Both the position numbers and the translations under genes were made by a program. Positions 34,812-42,202 of a stretch of DNA of 64,000 nucleotides are shown here, one piece after another. The DNA is from DASUPK01 sp963782345. Lineage in GTDB: Bacteria > Actinomycetota > Thermoleophilia > Solirubrobacterales > 70-9. Location of the stretch: NCBI GenBank assembly GCA_963782345.1, contig CAWAJF010000005.1, positions 434,001 to 498,000 of the forward strand, in the 5' to 3' direction. Within the stretch, counting starts at the first letter, position 1. Every line of letters begins with the position of its first letter. The notes below the pieces were generated by a model. That model searched no databases. It had not been told where the DNA came from and was given only the letters and a program-made list of their open reading frames with translations.

Positions 34812-34997
34812 GCTGACGAGAGAGGAACCTCGAAAGTAGGCATCAGTCTTGCCTCGGCCGGCACGCCTGTTGTGAAGATCCGGATACACAACGCGGCATT
34901 TCTTCGGGTTTTGCTTGTGAAAAACCCGTGAAGGGCCCTCGAGGGGAGGGTTCGCGCGCCGTCCCCGGCCCTATCATCCGTCGCGGAAGGGGCTTCG

Positions 34998-35792
34998 ATG
35001 AGCAATCAACCCGCAATCAGGCTGGCGGTCATTGACACCGACAGCGCGTTCCTCACCGTTCTGGGCAAGCGCCTCGAGGGGTCGGACTGGGAGCACCGTG
35101 TACTCGCCGGCGGCGTGCCCATCGACGAGCTCGTGGCGATGAAGCTGAACGCCCTGTTGGTCGACATATCGATCCTCGGACCGCACGGATGGGAGTTCCT
35201 CGAGAAGGTGTGTGGCTCGATCCCCGGGCTCGGGGTGCTCGTGTGCACCACGCAATCGACGGTTGCTCAGCGGGTCAGGGGGCTGCGACTGGGGGCGGAC
35301 GACTGGATCGCAAAGCCGTGTCACCCCGAGGAGGTGATGGCGCGAATCCAGGCTGTGGTCAGGCGGCGGAAGCGCGCCGAGGTCAAGCTCGAGATCTGGC
35401 CCGTGGTGCATGGTGACCTGGAGATCCGCGCCGATCAGTATCAGGCCTTCGTCGGTGGTCAGAGCCTCGGCCTGACCCGCCGGGAGTTCGAGCTGCTCCA
35501 GCTGCTGGCCGACGCCCCCGGGCAGGTTGTCGAGCGCGAGGAGATCTACCAACGCGTCTGGGGATACGCGATGGCACATGGCGACCGCTCGGTGGACGTC
35601 TTCGTCAGGAAGTTGCGCCAGAAGCTCCAGCGCCACTCCGCCAACTGGCGCTACATCCACACCCACTTCGGCATCGGCTACCGGTTCGACCCGGAGACCG
35701 TCGGCACCGGCGGAGCGGACCCGGTCGAGGCTGACATCCCCGCCGACGATGCGGTTCCGCAGCCGGCCGATCTCTCCCCGCACGCGGCGTAG
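34998..35792 (+). CDS. PhoB/OmpR-family response regulator
   Basis: A 264-residue two-component response regulator. The receiver domain (1-120) has an acidic pair spaced as DTD (IDTDSAF) instead of the usual DD, the phospho-acceptor Asp in LLVDISILGPHGWEF, Thr in VCTTQST, and Lys in AKPCHPEEV. The winged-helix domain (~135-230) ends with WRYIHTHFGIGYRFDP, the OmpR/PhoB wing. A ~30-residue acidic tail follows. Position upstream of pst genes suggests a phosphate regulator. No histidine kinase gene adjoins it. Ribosome binding site GGAAGGGG precedes the ATG. Confidence 0.9.
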   Translation: MSNQPAIRLAVIDTDSAFLTVLGKRLEGSDWEHRVLAGGVPIDELVAMKLNALLVDISILGPHGWEFLEKVCGSIPGLGVLVCTTQSTVAQRVRGLRLGADDWIAKPCHPEEVMARIQAVVRRRKRAEVKLEIWPVVHGDLEIRADQYQAFVGGQSLGLTRREFELLQLLADAPGQVVEREEIYQRVWGYAMAHGDRSVDVFVRKLRQKLQRHSANWRYIHTHFGIGYRFDPETVGTGGADPVEADIPADDAVPQPADLSPHAA

Positions 35793-36678
35793 GGCCCTGC
35801 AGCTCGCGCCGCTTCTCGTGGTGGCGACGCTCGTCGGCATCGCCGCGAGCGACAGCGGCGGCAGCGGGGACCGCAGGGGCAGGGGTCGCGACAAGCTCAC
35901 CGGTGTGGTGGCGATCGACGGGACGGCGGCCCTCTTCGAGAGGACCGAGGCCGCGGCCCGCGGCTTCCAGCGACGTCATCCGGGGGTGCGGGTGACGGTC
36001 GGCGCCTCCGGCGACCAGACCGCAATCGACAGCTTCTGCGCCGGTGAGGTGGACATCGCCGAGGTGGCGCGCCGTCTGAAGCCGGCCGAGCGCCACGAGT
36101 GCAAGTCCGCGGGCGTCCGCTACGCGCCGGTCGAATTCGGCCGGGAGGGCATCGCGATGGTGGTCAGCGAGCGGAACATCTTCGTGCGGTGCCTGACGCT
36201 CGATCAGGCTCGCTCGATCTGGCGACCTGACAGCGCGGTCCGAAGCTGGGCGGACGTCGATCCCGCCTTCCCCGCGCTGGCGCTGGAGCCCGTCGGCTGG
36301 AAGCCCGACAGCCCGCCCTACACATTGCTGGCGCAGGGGCTGCTCGGGCCGGCCGATCCGCGGACGCGGGTCGACTACGAGGTCGCCCCGGACGCTGCCG
36401 CGGTGCAGACCGCCGTGAGCTCATCGACCGGCAAGCTCGGCTACCTCCCGCTGCGGGAGCTCGATCGCGCGGCGGGCACGAGATCGCTGGCGCTGGACGG
36501 CGGCCGTGGCTGCGTGACGCCGAGCGCGGCGAGCGTTCGCGACGGCCGGTACCCGGCGCTGTCCCGTCCGTTCGATCTCGAGGTGAACCGAGCGTCCCTG
36601 CGTCGGCCGGCGGTGCGCCGATTCCTGGGCGGCTACGTCGGTTCACACCGCCTTCACAGGATGTTCACCCGACCGTAA
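35749..36678 (+). CDS. Divergent PstS-like phosphate-binding protein
   Basis: A 309-residue secreted protein that looks like a distant phosphate-binding (PBP-like) protein. A basic N-terminus (RFRSRPISPRTRRRA) precedes a hydrophobic signal segment (LQLAPLLVVATLVGIAAS). The binding-protein pattern is visible in VVAIDGTAALFERTEAAARG, GASGDQTAIDSFCAGEVDIAEVAR and EFGREGIAMVVSERN. Unlike pstS downstream it has no lipobox Cys. I start it at ATG 35749, 44 bp inside the regulator gene, because the signal sequence begins there. Its 3' end contains the triple TTCAC repeat that drives the next gene. Confidence 0.75.
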   Translation: MRFRSRPISPRTRRRALQLAPLLVVATLVGIAASDSGGSGDRRGRGRDKLTGVVAIDGTAALFERTEAAARGFQRRHPGVRVTVGASGDQTAIDSFCAGEVDIAEVARRLKPAERHECKSAGVRYAPVEFGREGIAMVVSERNIFVRCLTLDQARSIWRPDSAVRSWADVDPAFPALALEPVGWKPDSPPYTLLAQGLLGPADPRTRVDYEVAPDAAAVQTAVSSSTGKLGYLPLRELDRAAGTRSLALDGGRGCVTPSAASVRDGRYPALSRPFDLEVNRASLRRPAVRRFLGGYVGSHRLHRMFTRP

Positions 36679-36681
36679 CTA
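36642..36681 (+). promoter_or_regulatory. PHO-box-like promoter: three TTCAC at 11-bp period
   Basis: TTCAC words start at 36642, 36653 and 36664, exactly 11 bp apart. Taking TTCACA (36653-36658) as the -35, a 17-bp spacer leads to TAACTA (36676-36681) as the -10. The array lies in the last codons of the PstS-like gene and just upstream of the receiver-less regulator (36715). Direct repeats with this period are the known format of actinobacterial PhoP boxes (GTTCACC repeats). Confidence 0.7.
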
Positions 36682-36714
36682 CTTTCGCGGAGTGAGCGGC
36701 GAAGCTCCGACGCC

Positions 36715-37083
36715 ATGGAAGGCGTGAACGGCGGAGCGGTCTCCGGAGCCACGATCTCCCTGGTGGGCGAGGATCAATCGCCCGTGTACGCGGGCCGGCT
36801 CGAGATCAGGCCGGCCGATCACGCGGCGCTCGTTGACGGGCGGCCGCTGGTCCTGACCGTGCGCGAGCTTCAGCTTCTCACCGAGCTCGCTCACAACGCC
36901 GAGCGCGTGATGACTCGCGAGGAGCTCTACGAGACGGTCTGGGGGCGCGCATACAAGAAGAGCGACCGCTCCGTCGACGTCTACGTGGGCCGACTCCGCG
37001 CAAAGCTCGGCCGCGCGCTCCCCGGCCGCCGCTTCATCCACACCCACACCGGGATCGGCTACCGGTTCTCGCCCCAGGCGTGA
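36715..37083 (+). CDS. Receiver-less PhoB-type DNA-binding protein
   Basis: A 122-residue protein consisting almost only of an OmpR/PhoB winged-helix domain. Residues ~25-120 have LVLTVRELQLLTELAHNAER, EELYETVWGRAY, SVDVYVGRLRAKLG and RFIHTHTGIGYRF, closely like the DNA-binding half of the response regulator at 34998. No receiver domain or phospho-Asp is present. It may act as a constitutive or competing regulator at the same sites. Preceded by the triple TTCAC promoter and followed by pstS. Confidence 0.85.
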   Translation: MEGVNGGAVSGATISLVGEDQSPVYAGRLEIRPADHAALVDGRPLVLTVRELQLLTELAHNAERVMTREELYETVWGRAYKKSDRSVDVYVGRLRAKLGRALPGRRFIHTHTGIGYRFSPQA

Positions 37084-37103
37084 ACCGGCGCCCAACGGCT
37101 CGA

Positions 37104-37143
37104 TTCACATCCTTTTTACAACTGAGCCACACGTACGTAACAA
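37104..37143 (+). promoter_or_regulatory. PHO-box-like promoter of pstS
   Basis: TTCAC at 37104 and TTTACA at 37115 are 11 bp apart. With TTTACA as -35, a 17-bp spacer gives TAACAA (37138-37143) as -10. The same layout occurs at 36642 and 58195. This would start transcription near 37150, giving a leader of about 100 bases before the pstS ATG. A lone TTGACA at 37159 lacks a matching -10 and is less convincing. Confidence 0.7.
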
Positions 37144-37216
37144 GCTGCAACCAGCCCCTTGACAGGGTCCAGCCAACCAAAGGATCCAAGGGGAGGCGAG
37201 CTGCTTGAGCCGCCGT

Positions 37217-37239
37217 CCCTTTTCGAAATGCGAAAAAGG
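37217..37239 (+). promoter_or_regulatory. Hairpin covering the pstS ribosome binding site
   Basis: In the pstS leader, CCCTTTTCG and CGAAAAAGG can form a 9-bp stem (one mismatch) with a 5-base loop; the 3' arm includes the AAAAAGGAG ribosome binding site that sits before ATG 37249. This could hold back translation. The stem is A/T-rich and thus weak, so its effect is uncertain. Confidence 0.45.
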
Positions 37240-37248
37240 AGCGACTCA

Positions 37249-38328
37249 ATGAATAGGAAGTGGTGGCTCGTATTGGCCGCCTCTGCCGTCTTGGCCTTGA
37301 CCGCCGCTGCCTGCGGTTCGAGCAACAGCGGCAGCTCGTCCGGCGTCTCAGGGGACCTTGCGGGCGCGGGTTCGAGCGCCCAGCAAGCCGCTCAGGAGGC
37401 CTGGACCGCGAAGTTCGAGGGCCAGAACTCCGGCGCGACCGTCTCGTACGACTCGATCGGGTCGGGCGGTGGACGTGACCAGTTCATCGCCGGCGGCAAG
37501 ACCGCCTTCGCCGGAAGCGACTCGGCCTTCGACACGACCGAGCTGCCGAAGGCGACTCAGCGCTGCGCGCCCGGCGACCTGATCCAGATCCCGGACTACA
37601 TCTCGCCGATCGCGATCGCCTACAACCTGCCGGGGGTCGACAACCTGCAGCTCTCCCCGGACACGACGGCGAAGATCTTCAAGGGCGACATCACGACCTG
37701 GGACGACCCGGCCATCAAGGCGGACAACCCGGGCGCGAACCTGCCCAGCACGAAGATCACACCGGTGCACCGCTCGGACGAGTCGGGGACGACGGCGAAC
37801 TTCACGGACTACCTCCATGGAGCCGCCCCGAGCGTCTGGACGTTCGATCCGGACGGCAACTGGCCGCTGCAGAGCGGTGAGTCCGGCGCCCAGACCTCCG
37901 GCGTCGTGCAGGCGCTGAAGGCCGGCGAGGGCACCATCGGCTACATCGACGAGAGCCAGCGCGGCGATCTCGGTGCGGCCAAGGTCAAGGTCGGCAGCAC
38001 CTACGTGGCGCCGAGCGCCCAGGGTGCGTCGAACGATTTCGACCAGTCGACCAAGGACCCGGAGCTCAGCCAGGGCAAGTACGTGTTCGCGTACAAGGTC
38101 CAGCGGACTCCGAGCGAAGCGAGCAGCTACCCGGTGCTGCTGGTCTCCTACCTGATGGGCTGCACGAAGTACTCCGACACCAACACGACCGACCTGGTGA
38201 AGGCGTATTTCAACTACATCATCAGTCCGGACGGCCAGCAGGCCGCCGCGCAGAATGCGGGCTCGGCGCCGATCGGGCCCAGCATCCAGAAGGAGGATCA
38301 GACCGCCGTCGACGCGATCGGCGGCTGA
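37249..38328 (+). CDS. pstS: Phosphate ABC transporter substrate-binding lipoprotein
   Basis: A 359-residue PstS. The signal peptide ends in a lipobox (LTAAACGSS), so it is a membrane-anchored lipoprotein. Phosphate-contact motifs include GAGSSAQQAAQEAW, YDSIGSGGGRDQFIAG, DYISPIAIAYNLPG, FKGDITTWDDPAI and VHRSDESGTTANFTDYL. ATG 37249 is preceded by AAAAAGGAG. It is first in pstS-pstC-pstA-pstB-phoU. A very strong hairpin between pstS and pstC probably lowers expression of the later genes. PHO-box-like promoter at 37104. Confidence 0.97.
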   Translation: MNRKWWLVLAASAVLALTAAACGSSNSGSSSGVSGDLAGAGSSAQQAAQEAWTAKFEGQNSGATVSYDSIGSGGGRDQFIAGGKTAFAGSDSAFDTTELPKATQRCAPGDLIQIPDYISPIAIAYNLPGVDNLQLSPDTTAKIFKGDITTWDDPAIKADNPGANLPSTKITPVHRSDESGTTANFTDYLHGAAPSVWTFDPDGNWPLQSGESGAQTSGVVQALKAGEGTIGYIDESQRGDLGAAKVKVGSTYVAPSAQGASNDFDQSTKDPELSQGKYVFAYKVQRTPSEASSYPVLLVSYLMGCTKYSDTNTTDLVKAYFNYIISPDGQQAAAQNAGSAPIGPSIQKEDQTAVDAIGG

Positions 38329-38346
38329 TCCAGATCTGATCCGTGA

Positions 38347-38375
38347 GGGGGCCCCGCGCGTCGCGCGGGGCCCCC
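38347..38375 (+). terminator. Strong hairpin between pstS and pstC
   Basis: Two 14-base arms (38347-38360 and 38362-38375) are perfect reverse complements around a single central base; the stem is all G and C. It starts 18 bp after the pstS stop. It would act as a partial terminator or an mRNA stabiliser at the 3' end of pstS, a common way to make much more binding protein than permease. No T-run follows. Confidence 0.65.
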
Positions 38376-38398
38376 GCCGGTTCCACTCAGACGAAAAC

Positions 38399-39355
38399 TT
38401 GGAAGCCCACACCGACACCACCACGCAGGCCGGCCAGATCCTGGCCTCGGCCTCCGGTGGTCGTCGCCGCCCCGGCGACCGGATCTTCTCGAACGCCGCG
38501 GTGATCGCCGCGGTCGGCGTGCTCGCCATCCTGGCGGGCGTCGCGCTGTTCCTGGTGGTCAAGTCCATGCCGGCCGTGTCCGCGAGCGCCTCGGAGCTCC
38601 CGGACGGGAAGACCCTGCTCGACTACGTCGCCCCGCTCGCGTTCGGCACGATCCTCGCCGCCGTCGTAGCCGTTGTGGTCGCGATCCCACTGGCGGTGGC
38701 GGTCGCGCTCTTCATCAGCCACATCGCGCCGCGCCGGATCGCCAACACGCTCGCCTATGTCGTCGACCTGCTCGCCGCGATCCCGAGCATCGTCTACGGG
38801 CTCTGGGGGATCTTCGTCCTCGGCCCGGCGATCGTTCCGGTGCTCAACTGGCTCGCCGGCAACCTCGACTTCATCCCGCTCTTTGCGGGGCCGGCCTCGG
38901 TGACGGGCAGGACCATGCTGACCGCCGGCCTCGTGCTGGCGGTGATGATCATGCCGATCGTCTCGGCGGTGTCGCGCGAGGTCTTCTCCCAGACGCCGCG
39001 CCGCCTGGAGGAGGCTGCCTTCGCTCTCGGCGCCACCCGCTGGGAGATGATCCGGATGTCCGTGCTGCCCTTCGGCAAGTCGGCCGTGATCAGCGGCTCG
39101 ATGCTGGGGCTGGGCCGCGCCTTGGGGGAGACGATGGCCGTCACGCTGATCCTCTCGGTGTCCGGGGTGGTCACCTTCAACCTGGTGAGCCAGGAGAACC
39201 CGACGCCGATCGCGGCCAACATCGCCCTCCGCTTCCCGGAGTCGTCGGGGATCGAGGTGAACGCCCTGATCTTCTCGGGACTGGTCCTCTTCGCGATCAC
39301 GCTCGTCGTCAATGTGATCGCCCGCCTGGTCATCTCCCGCTCGAACATCCAGTAA
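38399..39355 (+). CDS. pstC: Phosphate ABC transporter permease PstC
   Basis: A 318-residue inner-membrane permease. Six or so helices; the ABC-permease EAA loop is visible in RRLEEAAFALGATRWEMIRM and GLGRALGETMAVTLILS. The conserved PstC pattern of FGTILAAVVAVVVAIPLAVAVALF and LLAAIPSIVYGLWG is present. The best start is the TTG at 38399, just after the pstS-pstC hairpin; an earlier frame extension overlaps pstS and is unlikely. No strong ribosome binding site precedes it. Confidence 0.95.
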   Translation: MEAHTDTTTQAGQILASASGGRRRPGDRIFSNAAVIAAVGVLAILAGVALFLVVKSMPAVSASASELPDGKTLLDYVAPLAFGTILAAVVAVVVAIPLAVAVALFISHIAPRRIANTLAYVVDLLAAIPSIVYGLWGIFVLGPAIVPVLNWLAGNLDFIPLFAGPASVTGRTMLTAGLVLAVMIMPIVSAVSREVFSQTPRRLEEAAFALGATRWEMIRMSVLPFGKSAVISGSMLGLGRALGETMAVTLILSVSGVVTFNLVSQENPTPIAANIALRFPESSGIEVNALIFSGLVLFAITLVVNVIARLVISRSNIQ

Positions 39356-39366
39356 GGAAGCTTCCG

Positions 39367-40470
39367 TTGGCAAGAACACCACGAAACGAGAATCCGGCCG
39401 CGGCGTTCGACCCGGCCGAGGCCGTGTCTTCACTGGGCGGCGCCTCAGTGGAGGGAGGCACCCTGCCGCCTTGGTTCCTGTGGGCCGTGGCCGCGGGATC
39501 CGCGCTGATCGCGCTGTCCGCGCTGCTCGTAACCGGCGGCTTCACGATCGTCCTGCTCTTCATCTTCACCGCGGTGATCGCGCTCCCGACCGCGTACATC
39601 TGGTCGCGCCTCACCGAGAGCCGCCGTCAGGCGATGGATCGCCTGGTGACGCTCGGGATCGTCGCCGGCTTCGGGATCGCCGTTGCCCCGCTGATCTCGC
39701 TGCTCTACGAGGTGATCAAGCGAGGGGCGGCGCGCTTCGACGGCTCCTTCTTCACGGAGTCCTCCCGGGGGGTGATCGGCGCCGGCGGCGGCGCCGAGCA
39801 CGCCATCGTCGGCACCTTGGTGATCACAGGCGTCGCCGCGCTGATCTCGGTCCCGATCGGGATCATGGCCGCGGTCTACCTGAACGAGTACGGCACCGGC
39901 CGGCTGCGCAAGGCGCTCACCTTCTTCGTCGACGTGATGACCGGCATCCCGTCGATCGTGGCGGGGCTGTTCGCGTACGCGCTGTTCGCGATCTTCCTCG
40001 GCCCGGGCATCCGCCTGGGCATCATCGGCTCGGTGGCGCTCTGCGTCCTGATGATCCCGATCGTGATCCGCTCGGCCGAGGAGATCCTCAAGATCGTGCC
40101 GAACCACCTGCGGGAAGCCGCCTACGCGCTGGGAACGCCGAAGTGGAAAGTGGTCACAAGGATCGTGCTGCCGACCGCACTTGCGGGGCTGGTGACCGGG
40201 GTCATGCTCGCCGTGGCGCGCGTGATCGGCGAGACGGCGCCGCTGCTGGTCACGACCGGCGTCGTGGACTCGGTGAACACCAATCCGTTGAATGGGCGGA
40301 TGCAGAACCTCGCCGTCTACGCCTATGACGAGTGGAAGAACCCGGGGGTCGACGTCCAGGCCGGCTACGACAAGGCCTGGGCGGCGGCGCTGACATTGCT
40401 CGTGATCGTGATGCTCCTCAGCTTGCTCGCGCGCTGGGTCTACCGCCGCTTCGGCACCGATCTCCGCTAA
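39367..40470 (+). CDS. pstA: Phosphate ABC transporter permease PstA
   Basis: A 367-residue permease, longer than most PstA proteins because of an N-terminal part with two extra hydrophobic helices (LWAVAAGSALIALSALLV-type and FTIVLLFIFTAVIALPTAYIW). The permease core has VGTLVITGVAALISVPIGIMAAVYLNEYG, DVMTGIPSIVAGLF and HLREAAYALGTPKWKVVTRIVLP (EAA loop), plus ARVIGETAPLL. Starts with TTG 39367; AAGGAAG lies about 9 bases upstream. Follows pstC by 11 bp. Confidence 0.95.
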   Translation: MARTPRNENPAAAFDPAEAVSSLGGASVEGGTLPPWFLWAVAAGSALIALSALLVTGGFTIVLLFIFTAVIALPTAYIWSRLTESRRQAMDRLVTLGIVAGFGIAVAPLISLLYEVIKRGAARFDGSFFTESSRGVIGAGGGAEHAIVGTLVITGVAALISVPIGIMAAVYLNEYGTGRLRKALTFFVDVMTGIPSIVAGLFAYALFAIFLGPGIRLGIIGSVALCVLMIPIVIRSAEEILKIVPNHLREAAYALGTPKWKVVTRIVLPTALAGLVTGVMLAVARVIGETAPLLVTTGVVDSVNTNPLNGRMQNLAVYAYDEWKNPGVDVQAGYDKAWAAALTLLVIVMLLSLLARWVYRRFGTDLR

Positions 40471-40509
40471 CCAGATTTGAGACTGCCATTGACCAGGGAC
40501 AGGAGGAAG

Positions 40510-41400
40510 ATGCCCGAGACAGCCGACAAGACGAGGGGTGGCCGGGACTCGGCCGTGGCCACCGACCTCGCAAAGACCGCGCAGGGGTCGAGGAAGCGGG
40601 ATGCCGAGAGGGTCGAGCGCGTGGCCAAGCGCTTCACGGTCAAGGGGGTCGACCTCTATTACGGAGACTTCCACGCCGTCCAGGACGTGACGATGGCGAT
40701 CGAGCCGAACCAGGTGACCGCCCTGATCGGCTCCTCCGGCTGCGGCAAGACGACGGTCCTGCGCTCCCTCAACCGGATGCACGAGCTCACTCCCGGGGCT
40801 CGCGTTGAGGGCGAGGTGATCCTCGACGAGCAGGACATCTACGCGCCGAACGTCGACCCGGTCGCGGTTCGCAGGTTGGTCGGGATGGTCTTCCAGGCGC
40901 CGAACCCGTTCCCGACGATGTCGGTCTACGAGAACGTCGCGGCCGGCCTGACACTGAACCGCAGGGGGATCTCGAAGTCGGAGAAGGACGAGATCGTGGA
41001 GCGCTCTCTGCGCGGCGCGCACCTGTGGGAGGAGGTCAAGGACCGCCTCGACGGCCAGGGCTCCGGGCTCTCCGGCGGACAGCAGCAGCGCCTCTGCATC
41101 GCGCGCGCGATCGCAGTGGAGCCCGAGGTCCTCCTGATGGACGAGCCGTGCTCGGCGCTCGATCCCGTGGCGACCCTTGCGGTCGAGGATCTGATCGCCG
41201 AGCTGAAGCAGCGGTACACGATCGTGATCGTCACCCACAACATGCAGCAAGCCGCGCGGGCCAGCGATGTCACGGCTTTCTTCAATCTGGAGGCGAGCGG
41301 CAAGCCCGGTCGCCTGGTGGAGATGGACGCCACGGACAAGATCTTCACCACGCCCTCCAAGAAGGAGACGGAGGACTACGTCAGCGGGAGGTTCGGCTGA
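40510..41400 (+). CDS. pstB: Phosphate ABC transporter ATP-binding protein PstB
   Basis: A 296-residue ATPase. Walker A is GSSGCGKTTVLRSL, the Q-loop is VGMVFQAPNPFP, the signature is LSGGQQQRLCIARA, Walker B is VLLMDEPCSALDP, and the switch His is in IVIVTHNMQQAARA. The ~40-residue N-terminal extension is Lys/Arg-rich. ATG 40510 is preceded by AGGAGG; an upstream in-frame TTG (40477) has none. The stop overlaps phoU by one base. Confidence 0.97.
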   Translation: MPETADKTRGGRDSAVATDLAKTAQGSRKRDAERVERVAKRFTVKGVDLYYGDFHAVQDVTMAIEPNQVTALIGSSGCGKTTVLRSLNRMHELTPGARVEGEVILDEQDIYAPNVDPVAVRRLVGMVFQAPNPFPTMSVYENVAAGLTLNRRGISKSEKDEIVERSLRGAHLWEEVKDRLDGQGSGLSGGQQQRLCIARAIAVEPEVLLMDEPCSALDPVATLAVEDLIAELKQRYTIVIVTHNMQQAARASDVTAFFNLEASGKPGRLVEMDATDKIFTTPSKKETEDYVSGRFG

Positions 41401-42101
41401 TGCCCGAGGCGCGCATGCACTATCAGGACCAGCTCGACGAGCTCGAGAAGAGCTGTCTCGGCGGCCTCGACCTGGTGATCGCGTCGCTCGACCGCACGAT
41501 GGAGGCGGTCCAGCACCAGGACATGGAGCTCGCCGAGCTGGTGATCGCCGACGACGACCGGATCGACGGGCGCTACCTCGAGGTCCATCAGGAGATCCTC
41601 ACCCTGCTGGCGACCCAGGCTCCGGTCGCCACCGACCTGCGATTGATCTCCGCGCTGCTTCACGTGATGCACTCGATCGAGCGCATGGGCGACCAATGCG
41701 TGAACATCTCCAAGGTCATCCCTCTGACGGGGAACGACGCCCCGGTCCACGACGAGATGGTCGACCGGGTGGTGCTGATGGGCAAGCAGGGCCGCTCGAT
41801 GCTCTCCCAGGCGAAGAAGGCGTTCGAGGGCCGTGACGTCGAGTTGGCGCGCGACCTGGTCCGCCAGGACGACCTGATCGACAACCTGAACAAGAAGTGC
41901 TTCAAGATCGCGGTCCGGGTCGGGGAAGAGGAGGACGTCCGCGAGTGGGCGATGACGATGATGCTCGTCGCGCGCGCCCTGGAGCGGATCGGCGACAACG
42001 CCGTCGACATCGGCGAGCAGGTCGCCTTCGTGGTGACGGGCCTCTTCCGTGAGTTCGAGGACGCCTCGCACCCCGGCCAGGCGCCGCTGCCAGCGAGCTA
42101 G
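41400..42101 (+). CDS. phoU: Phosphate regulatory protein PhoU
   Basis: A 233-residue PhoU with two three-helix bundle repeats. Each repeat has the metal-binding/E-rich pattern: VATDLRLISALLHVMHSIERMGDQCVNI and VREWAMTMMLVARALERIGDNAVDIGEQ. PhoU links Pst transport to the PhoR/PhoB-type system and to polyphosphate levels. No PhoR kinase is in the locus, so its partner here is unclear. ATG 41400 overlaps pstB. The stop codon lies within the hairpin repeat at 42100. Confidence 0.95.
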   Translation: MPEARMHYQDQLDELEKSCLGGLDLVIASLDRTMEAVQHQDMELAELVIADDDRIDGRYLEVHQEILTLLATQAPVATDLRLISALLHVMHSIERMGDQCVNISKVIPLTGNDAPVHDEMVDRVVLMGKQGRSMLSQAKKAFEGRDVELARDLVRQDDLIDNLNKKCFKIAVRVGEEEDVREWAMTMMLVARALERIGDNAVDIGEQVAFVVTGLFREFEDASHPGQAPLPAS

Positions 42102-42145
42102 CGGCCACCAGGCCGCTCCACTTCGGAGCGGCGGCGAAGCCGCCG
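42100..42145. repeat. Hairpin repeat after phoU
   Basis: Three consecutive stem-loops: AGCGGCC-ACCA-GGCCGCT (42100-42117), GCTCC-ACTTC-GGAGC (42115-42129) and CGGCGGC-GAA-GCCGCCG (42129-42145). The first is identical over 19 bases to the hairpin at 3330-3348. In reverse orientation the whole array resembles the dispersed repeat at 34696. It overlaps the phoU stop and lies between convergent genes, so it probably also serves as the operon end. Confidence 0.55.
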
Positions 42146-42202
42146 CGACTTGTGATCGGCGGCCGCTTGTGGCCGCGGCTTGATGGCGAAGCCGGTCGGC
42201 CC

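Larger units (their letters stand above)
34616..34997. other. Gene-free region with repeat, hairpins and TTCAC/GTGAA pair
   Basis: A 382-bp stretch without a credible gene between the CDF transporter and the response regulator. It holds dispersed repeat copy B (34696-34733), two tandem strong hairpins (34746-34774 and 34779-34811), a stem with arms GGGTTTT and AAAACCC near 34906-34927, and two GTGAA words 11 bp apart (34917 and 34928). It probably contains the response-regulator promoter, though I see no clear -35/-10 pair. Confidence 0.6.

Noticed and set aside
34917..34932. Two GTGAA words 11 bp apart before the response regulator as a fourth PHO-box promoter
   Set aside because: They face the opposite way to the gene and no TAACNA-like -10 lies 17 bp beyond; kept only as a note on the gene-free region.
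37159..37164. TTGACA upstream of pstS as the main -35
   Set aside because: The spacing leads to GGATCC, a poor -10; the TTTACA/TAACAA pair at 37115-37143 fits better and matches two other promoters.
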